Source of the DNA: Nemophila menziesii
Lineage: Eukaryota > Streptophyta > Magnoliopsida > Boraginales > Hydrophyllaceae
Reading direction: 5' to 3'
Assembly: GCA_029959085.1 (NCBI GenBank)
Contig: JARWIR010000010.1
Location: 8,515,001-8,579,000, forward strand
DNA: 64,000 nucleotides
The translations under genes were made by a program, and so were the position numbers. The notes under the pieces are model-generated. The model was not told where the DNA came from. It searched no databases and was given only the letters and a program-made list of their open reading frames with translations. This document shows, piece after piece, positions 56,761 through 64,000 of the stretch. Each line of letters starts with the position of its first letter. Position 1 is the first letter of the stretch.

Positions 56761-57825
56761 AATTACAAATTTATATTGAATATCTCTCCATGAGAGTATT
56801 GATCCTCGTTTAAAGTTCTAACCCAATGGACAATCTAAGAAAAATTTGAAATAATATTACCATTTTATTTTCTTTTTCAATAGATTTAAATTTAACGATT
56901 TGACATGTTTACAAAATTTTCTGATCATAGTTGGGGTTTAACATAATATTTGATCTCAACTGCCAAGATAGGTAATTAAAACAAAATTAAGAACAAGAAT
57001 GTAATGTAATCAGAGAAAATATCATTTAACAATATTTTCTGCCAATCCATTTTTCAAGGTATTTTCTTCATAGATCTTTCAGTATCAGCAAGATTAAAAG
57101 GGTACTACTCTTCGTTGTAATAATCTACAACAATATATGAATTTAAAATATTTATTTTTATTTTATTTTATAATTTTTTCTTGAAACTAAAATGAAATAA
57201 GAGGGTCTTTCATGTTTGTGGAAACGGTCCATAATTCTAATTAATGTTTTACAAGAACAAATGTATGAAAGAGGTTATAATTTAGTTATGTTTCACTAAA
57301 TTATAATGTTAAATTAAATAGAATAGGGAACAATGTCTAGCAAAAATTATATAATGGGTAATACTAAAGTTTTCCTTCTTAGTATCTATTTAATAGAAGT
57401 GTATATCTCATAGTAGCAACCTCCAATTTATTTCCAATTTATTTCCAATTTATTATTTGTACACGAATAACAATAAATTACAACATCAGAACTCAAAAGC
57501 TGAAATGCAACTACTAACAATTATTATTAATTGTTCAGATTAAAGCCATTTTTAAAACCGTATTCACATAAAGATATGCCACTTTACTGCGAAAACCAAA
57601 AATTTGCGATTCTTCTCATTATAAAACCTAAAATATAAAGTTAATCTATGAAGAGTCAAGAGATTCAGGGAATCTTACTTACCTCCTAAAGTATGCATTT
57701 GTAACTCTTTAATTTCTCAAGATAAATATATATAATCTAACCAATTTGCTCAGTTAATTATTTCTCATAGCAATTCAAGTTTCTTCCCTTATTGAAAAAG
57801 ACTAAAAAAAAAAGTAGGTGAATCA

Positions 57826-58110
57826 TTAGAGAAAAGAATAAAATACCTCAAATCTAATGAATACAATGAAAATGTAATGGACATTGATCTGTGATGAGCA
57901 AATAGACAATATATGTGCTTGACCCTGGAGATTGAGAGGTCTAGATAGAGAAGAGTAGACAAGGTCCAAACATAATCCAGAAGAAAAGGGAAGGAAGGAA
58001 AAAGATAACATAGAAGCGGAAATTAAAACTAACTCCCATGCATGAGAAAAGATACAATGTGTCTCCACACGCGCACCACCACCACAAGTGCCTGGCTTGG
58101 TCATGGGTCG
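57826..58110 (-). other. Exon-like ORF in R1, copy 2
   Basis: 92 codons, MTKPGTCGGGARVETHCIFS, matching 5844-5566. Its preservation in both copies can be explained by recent duplication alone. Confidence 0.25.
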
Positions 58111-59007
58111 TGGGTGTCGGGTCCTATGTATTTAAAAAATAAATATAATAGACTAACTTTATTACCAGGTTTTACTTGAACGTTTTCTTGATCAAGCCTA
58201 AGTCTCTATTGATCAAGTCCTCCATGTTTGTTATAGTTTTTACCCACGTTTTATAACATCTTTTTCCATCCACGTTTGGTTGTAATAGCACTCACATTTT
58301 AACACATGATCAACTTTTTTGAAATGTAACGCTTACTTAATAACGACAAGTCTACTTTTATAAATTAGTTGTAGTCCAATTCGTCTAACACACTTACAAC
58401 ATCGCAGTTTACGAAATTATTCACTTTCTTCCTACTTCTTTCTTGAGCAAATATCAACATATTACATACTTTTACTTGTGAGAGCACACGAGCGAGTGTA
58501 GTAGTTTTTATTTATTGGGTGTGTTTGGATATGCAGTATAGCATCTTGGTTGTCCCGAAAATCGCTCTTAAGGTAGTGGATTCTCCACGAAACTATAATT
58601 CATTTTCGTTCTACTTTGTTCTATATTTTCAATTTAAACACTACATTAATTAATTAAAGCGTATTTTGCATTTAATATTTTTTAAATCGTTACAAAACCG
58701 ATACAGTATTAAAGTCAAAGTAAACTGATTCCCCATATTTCATGTATTTAAAAGTTCCCCTAAAGTTTCTTCCATTTTCACAAATTACTTAGTAATTTTC
58801 CACTAAAAAATTCATTTTCATGTATTAATTATTTTCTTTTTTTACGTCTTTTGGGAAAATACAGCGCACATATTAATATGGAATTTAGATTTACACTCAT
58901 TTGATCAACAAGATTGGAACTTTTGGCTATTTGTGTGAGTCCTTACGAGGTTTCGGGACGCCCTTTACCAAGGAGACTAATCCTTGTTTGATTCGTCGGA
59001 GTAGATT

Positions 59008-60293
59008 TTTTTTTTTTTGGCTATTTCTCCATCCAAAAGAAACGTATGGTAGTTTCTTTTTGAATTTTTTCGTATGGTGTTAGGATTTTTGGTGGGTGAA
59101 AATGATTTTTTTTGCAATTTTTGTATGACAAAGAAGTATGACCCATAGTTCCAATAAGTAATAAGTATAGATGTTTCATTAAGTTATCATGCTATCTAAA
59201 CAACAAAAATCGGACTGAAAAGGAAATGCGGAGCAAAAAATATCAAATTCGTAATATCAAAGTTTGCCTATCTTTGAATCTTGTTTGATGGGAGTGTATA
59301 TCTCATCAGCAGCAACCTCCGTAATTGAGCATTATTATTTAGGAATATTTACGATAAAATTAAAAACCCTAATCCCGATTGTAGAGGTATGTCATGTCAT
59401 GGTGATCTCGGCACACTGGCTAACCATGATGCTTCCGTGAGATCACATAATAAGGTAACTTGACGAAAATAAACCATTTCTCAACGGAATCATCTTATAT
59501 ATCACAAATTTTTCCTCCACATCTCTTTATTTGCAGCCTATACAACATGATAAGTGTCAAATTATGTTTATTTGAACATATACCCTTCCTATATGTAACC
59601 GTAAGTATTTCAAATTTTATGGTTTAGGATAACGAGAATCTTTAAAAATTCAAAAATACATGTATACTTCGGTAATCATCAATACAATGTGAAAAACAAA
59701 TATAGTACTTGCACCAACACATAAACAAATTCTAGTAATGGTCTTGGAGTCTTCAACTTGTGGAACGATCATTTACTTTAACTCTTAGAATCAGATAGAA
59801 AGTTTCAAACTCTTACTCCAAACTTACTCTCTCAAAACATTGTAAAACTTATCAGAGCACACAAAATCTACATTTCCAATAAATTTTGAAGAATTCACAT
59901 CTGTATCAAAAAAATCCACAAAATATTGCAGATTTTAAGTACAAACAGATGCACATAATCCAAATTATGAGGGTCTTGGTAGAGTTGGTCTGAACTAAAT
60001 ACACCATGTCAACTCTTACAAAGCATCATAACACTTATCAGCATATAAAAAGTTAAACATGGAGCAAAATATGAGAAATCCATATATTCGAACAATATTC
60101 AAGAAACTAATCCAGAAGAAATAAGCATCTTTAATAAATTTTAGCAGAACTCAGAAAGCGTTTGGTTAATTAGTTAGTATTGTGTATTTAGTAAGGCTCA
60201 ATTGCATTGTTATGCAAAATAGGCAAATATACCTCCAATTTTCAAAATATCTTATATTAATATACCCCCGCATTATACAATCGGCATTGGATA
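59008..60293. other. AT-rich DNA right of R1 copy 2
   Basis: No gene seen. GTGTATATCTCATCAGCAGC at about 59291 resembles a piece of R1 near 5150, so diverged repeat DNA continues here. Confidence 0.5.
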
Positions 60294-60547
60294 CTCCCTC
60301 CGTCCACTATTGTTTGTCAACCTTTTTGGTGCACGAGGATTAAAAAGATCATTTAATACTCTTTTTCTTCATGCAAATGCCATTAATTAATATACATTAG
60401 AACATTTATTACAATAATTTTTCTACTACTTAATTAGTAGTAATATTGAAAAAAATAGAGAAAAAATGTCTTGATATTGAGAAAGGGACAAACAATATTG
60501 GACACCCTATTTTCGAAAGTTGGACAAATAAAAATGGATGGAGGGAG
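60294..60547. mobile_element. Stowaway-type MITE (Tc1/mariner), 254 bp
   Basis: Begins CTCCCTCCGTCCACTATTG and ends AAAATGGATGGAGGGAG, flanked by TA on both sides (60292-60293 and 60548-60549). These are the signature ends of plant Stowaway elements. Confidence 0.95.
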
Positions 60548-60619
60548 TATGATTTACTCGACAAATATGCACTCATTTAGGATCTTCCAAATCAATGGTA
60601 ACAAACAACCCACCAATGA

Positions 60620-61900
60620 CTTTCTCGAAATGACTTCAACACATATAGAGATGCGAGAATGATATTTGGGAAGCTTGATTACTATTGTGTTTCGACTTAT
60701 CATATATAGAGAAGCGAGAATGATTTTTGAAAAAGATTGGGTTTTTTTAGCATTTTTAAGTTTAATTAATGAAGTTGGTTGCGACAGAAAATTAATGAGA
60801 TACATATATTGAAATACTGTTTTATATGGCTATTTCAATTTTTTAAGATCTGCCCTCATTGTGGTTCATCTTTCTGATAAAGAAAAAACAAAAGATTCTT
60901 ATATTTTTATTTTTTAATAAAACTTGTGTCCTTTAATAACAAGTGATCCTACAATACAAAATGTCTCTTCTCAAATATGTCTTCCTTTTCTATTCATTCC
61001 TGGCCTCATGTACCATCTTCGGCTATATAGGCTGCTCTCCGCTCATCTTGGCGTCATGCACAACTTATGGTGCTGAATTATCATTTTATCGGCTTGCTTC
61101 GTAGATTTTGATCAAAAGAAGATGTCAATAAACTAATCCATATTGTGTTGTATGTCCCTCGTTTGAAGAAACGATTCAAAGTCTTTGTTTAAATTTGCCC
61201 AGAGCATAACTGACGTGAAGTAGAATTTGCTGGAAATAGATGTCAAGATAGTCCATTCTTTTCTACTTGTAACATAGCCTACATGAATAAACAAAATCTC
61301 AAAATTTGCTCAACTACAAAAGAAACGAAAGCATTATGGCTTGATAGATTCAGTGTTAAACATTTTTCATGTTTTATAATAGGGAGTACCACTACAATTT
61401 ACACAATTGTACTATAAATCTAGTGCTTAAACAAACACTTTTTTACAATTTTAGCTAAATAGATATACTTAGAACAATGGGGTGTGGTGGAGAGGTGTTA
61501 TTAGTTCTCTCGAATACAACAGATCTCGTTAAAAAAGAACCACATTTGAGTGTTTCTCTAACAAGTGAAATAATTTTTGTATTGAATATAATTCTTATAT
61601 AATTGAGTTTGTCTAGAGTCAAGCAGAAGTAAAAAAGGATCACATGTTTACAATTAAAGAACTACTTAGCTTGATTAAAGATTGATTTATTGTGTTGGGG
61701 TTAAAGAATCGGTAATAAATATATTTGGTCAAGTAACTAATTGCATTATTTATTTAGTCATTTATATATTTAAATATACAAGCATACTGATCTTATCACC
61801 CATTCATTGGAAAATATAGAATATATAAAAAAATTGAAAAACAATTTAGTCAAGAAAGCTTATTTAGAAAGTCAACTGGTAGTTAATAACTTCATAAATT
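60620..61900 (+). repeat. Repeat R3, copy 3
   Basis: Aligned with 37738-39104 as described there. It is the least disrupted copy, as no MULE follows it, and it leads directly into R2 copy 3. Confidence 0.85.
60961..61104 (+). other. Short secreted-peptide-like ORF in R3 (copy 3)
   Basis: 47 codons, MSLLKYVFLFYSFLASCTIF, with several Cys (C17, C25, C33). N-terminal hydrophobic helix like a signal peptide. Related to the ORF at 38101, but only the first dozen residues agree well. Too short for a firm call. Confidence 0.3.
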
Positions 61901-62056
61901 TAGGAAATAAACTAAAATAATTGATTTATTTTAGATCTAAAAATATTAAGTTGATTATGTCATTTTATGTTCAATCACAACATTTCTCAATAAGATAAAC
62001 CTACAAATCTAGTTGATGGGTATGTTATAATGACTCGCTATTAGAGAACAAAAGAT

Positions 62057-62850
62057 GAGTTAACATTGAAACTTTGTAGCCTCAAACTCACCTAATTTTT
62101 TTTTTGAAATATAATGACCATTTATCTGAGAAAAGATGCGGACATAGATGTAATAGAGATACAATCGTTTTAGGACCACAGATAAGAGGTATCCACAGAA
62201 AGACGGCAAAAGTAAGAATCATAATGTAGAAAGATGAAAATAAAAGATCTAGGTTGGGAGAGAAAAGAAAGAAGCATATAAAAAGTAGAATATTAAAATT
62301 AGGGTTAAAAAAAACAGGGTACAATATCAACATTGGTCCATTAAATAGGAGATATCCAATACTATAACTAAGATACAACACATTTTAAGTACTACCCCAC
62401 CATTTGCAATAGGCCCACTGATTTTTTTTGGTCATTTAATCTTTTGGGCCCTTAATGTACGGTTTACAAATGCATATTTTACTTTAAATTTTTTTTTACA
62501 TAGGAGATAGAAGTCGACTAGATTCGTTGACAAGTTCCTTACTATTAAATTGTTCTTTTTTGTTCATTTTTTCTTTATATAATTTTCAAACTTTATTATT
62601 TGATCTTTTAAAATACTAGTCTTTTGTTCATATCACATTATAAGTAGATCAAGATCATTGTTATATTTTTTATGATTTTCTATTTGATTCAATCCTTTCT
62701 AGTTATGTACACGTTGATTATAATGTAATTTGAGGTGGGCTTATACTAATTTTTTGTTTCTGTAAGAATATATATGTTAAAATTTCTATGAAAATTGAAA
62801 TATATCACCATTTCCACAAGTTTAAACTTTTATAAGTTTTGAGATTTTTA
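62057..62850 (-). repeat. Repeat R2, copy 3, with decayed left inverted terminus
   Basis: GTTAACATTGAAACTTTGTA at 62057 is a mutated form of the 32-bp terminus of the element at 42601. The R2 body follows directly, with the 97-codon hydrophobic minus-strand frame (62381-62088). Confidence 0.7.
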
Positions 62851-63416
62851 ACCAACGGATTTTAGAGACATCCATTATAGACCTAAACACTCTCCCAATA
62901 CACATTTTTTACTGAAGCACACAAATATGATTTAACGCTATATGCCTAATTTTCACAAAATTCCAATACCCATTGTACTCCCTTTTATTTTTAGCTACTA
63001 TATATAGTAAATTCTACACAATAAATAAAAAACACTACAAAAAGTATATCCATTCTCCCTTCTCCTTATTCTACCGTATAACCTAATAACACGCCAAGTA
63101 CCTTTTTTTTTTCCAAATTTTTTTCTTTCTCTTTAATGATTCACTCTTCTTACCATGGCTACGAAAAACAATCATAGTTTGAAGCTAGTAGATCCATGGA
63201 ATCATAGTCATGGTCTGAAGCTCTAGATAGTTTTGTGTTTCTGCATAACATTCATGCTAGGTGAAGATCTTACTTTGTGGTTGTGAACTCGTGTGAGTAG
63301 TATAAGTAGCAAGCAGATCACTGTAAGAAACTCGGGTGGCCTCTTGACTGAGTAAAAAAAAGTCGTGCCAAAGACCAGAGCTGCTTGACTCGCTGGAAAG
63401 TAAATGGCTTCCACTG
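62851..63416. other. AT-rich DNA with a possible promoter
   Basis: TATATATAG at about 63001 and a short frame at 63155 (MATKNNHSLKLVDPWNHSHG) with two AATCATAGT...TGAAGCT repeats. Nothing conclusive. Confidence 0.3.
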
Positions 63417-63644
63417 TTGCTTTCTTGCTTCATTCAATTTCTCCACACCGAGGTAATTACAACCTTCGTGGCTGCGAATCACAACTATGGTTCGAGCTAC
63501 TCAGTAGAAGCTCCAATCGTCGGAGAGAAGAAAAAGCCAAGATCGTGTTTATGGATTCGTGAACTCCATTTTTGTGTTTCTGAAGAATGGGTTGAAATTT
63601 ATATGGAGGAGTTTAAGGCACATTTAAGGAGAGTAGAAAATTAA
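63417..63644 (+). CDS. Unidentified short ORF, possibly a gene exon
   Basis: 75 codons. The right part (KKKPRSCLWIRELHFCVSEE then WVEIYMEEFKAHLRRVEN) looks like real coding sequence: mixed composition, Trp and Cys rich, not AT-biased. A GAGGTAATTA donor-like site at about 63450 splits it, so the start is doubtful. After the TAA at 63642-63644 the same register continues with VFNEVWSVLQKTFQMFP, which could mean the stop is a mutation. I do not recognise the family. Confidence 0.35.
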   Translation: MLSCFIQFLHTEVITTFVAANHNYGSSYSVEAPIVGEKKKPRSCLWIRELHFCVSEEWVEIYMEEFKAHLRRVEN

Positions 63645-64000
63645 GTGTTTAATGAAGTTTGGTCCGTGCTACAAAAAACATTTCAGATGTTTCCTATACC
63701 ATTTGAGTATTCAAATCATTTTTATGAACTACTTTTTTTGTCTGACATTTGTATGAACTACTCTATAACATTCAGTAACATGTTATTTTTTTTTGTAATT
63801 TTCTTATTAATTATGGTAATAAGGTTTTTAAATTTTTATTTTTAGGTAAATGGTTTTTTTTCCAATTAGACGTGTTGTAAAGTTTTTTCTTTTTATATAA
63901 ACAGATTTTGTGATACTAATCGAGCCTACTTCGTATTATATAAATCCGGTAATTTTTGTACCACACTCAAAGAATTCACTGAGTACACTAGTGAATTCAG
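63645..64000. other. AT-rich end of window
   Basis: A T-rich stretch; apart from the read-through noted before it, nothing is seen. Confidence 0.5.

Larger units (their letters stand above)
52417..59007. repeat. Long direct repeat R1, copy 2
   Basis: Near-identical partner of 1-6771, starting 44 bp right of the CACTA element. It differs by point changes, the loss of about 170 bp next to the hAT MITE and other short indels. Confidence 0.93.

Overview
This is a nuclear plant sequence, most likely from a eudicot. It is AT-rich and has spliced gene fragments with GT..AG introns, plant-specific families (Athila-type Ty3/gypsy, Ty1/copia, plant L1, CACTA, MULE with a plant mobile domain, Stowaway and hAT MITEs, a plant tRNA-type SINE, Helitrons) and captured pieces of plant genes. 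I cannot name the species. I see no gene that looks intact and functional. Essentially the whole window is mobile DNA, nested and duplicated.

Layout. (1) 1-6771 is copy 1 of a long direct repeat. It contains a 352-bp Mutator-type MITE, a decayed L1 LINE on the minus strand and a hAT MITE inside the LINE. (2) 6772-8357 holds a GC/G-rich simple repeat with a G-quadruplex motif, then a Ty1/copia LTR-like promoter and a truncated copia gag. (3) 8358-22260 is a head-on pair of decayed Athila elements. The plus-strand one has a 5' LTR, a large internal deletion, the RT tail, RNase H, integrase and a small post-pol ORF. The minus-strand one has protease, RT, RNase H, integrase, a 446-codon post-pol ORF and a 3' LTR. 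Both carry GC-rich palindromic tandem repeats between pol and the extra ORF. (4) 22393-36125 is the most interesting part: three non-autonomous Helitrons end to end, the second and third separated by a TA-rich microsatellite. Each carries exon fragments of several unrelated cellular genes in its own orientation: tRNA ligase plus an A-type cyclin; ATIC/PurH plus phosphomannomutase plus a Rab GTPase; ABCB transporter plus annexin plus MnmG/GidA. Later hAT and SINE insertions sit inside them.

(5) 36126-46926 has an L1 fragment, a decayed MULE transposase facing a plant-mobile-domain gene, and several diverged copies of local repeat units (here called R1, R2, R3). One R1 copy (44175-45748) preserves the pre-insertion site of the Mutator-type MITE. 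One R2 copy has perfect 32-bp terminal inverted repeats. (6) 46927-52372 is a complete CACTA (En/Spm) element by its ends (CACTAC termini, TTC target duplication), with a decayed TNPA-like gene and only the C-terminal part of TNPD. (7) 52417-59007 is copy 2 of the long direct repeat, with the same nested insertions as copy 1. (8) 59008-64000 has a Stowaway MITE, further R3 and R2 copies and a short unidentified exon-like ORF.

How it fits together: the shared nested insertions show that the LINE, MITE and hAT insertions came before the 6.6-kb duplication. The CACTA element went in between R1-related copies. The Helitrons account for all recognisable host-gene sequence, so gene-like hits between 23 and 34 kb should not be annotated as real host genes. 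Calls were made by eye from motifs and translations; no database search was run.
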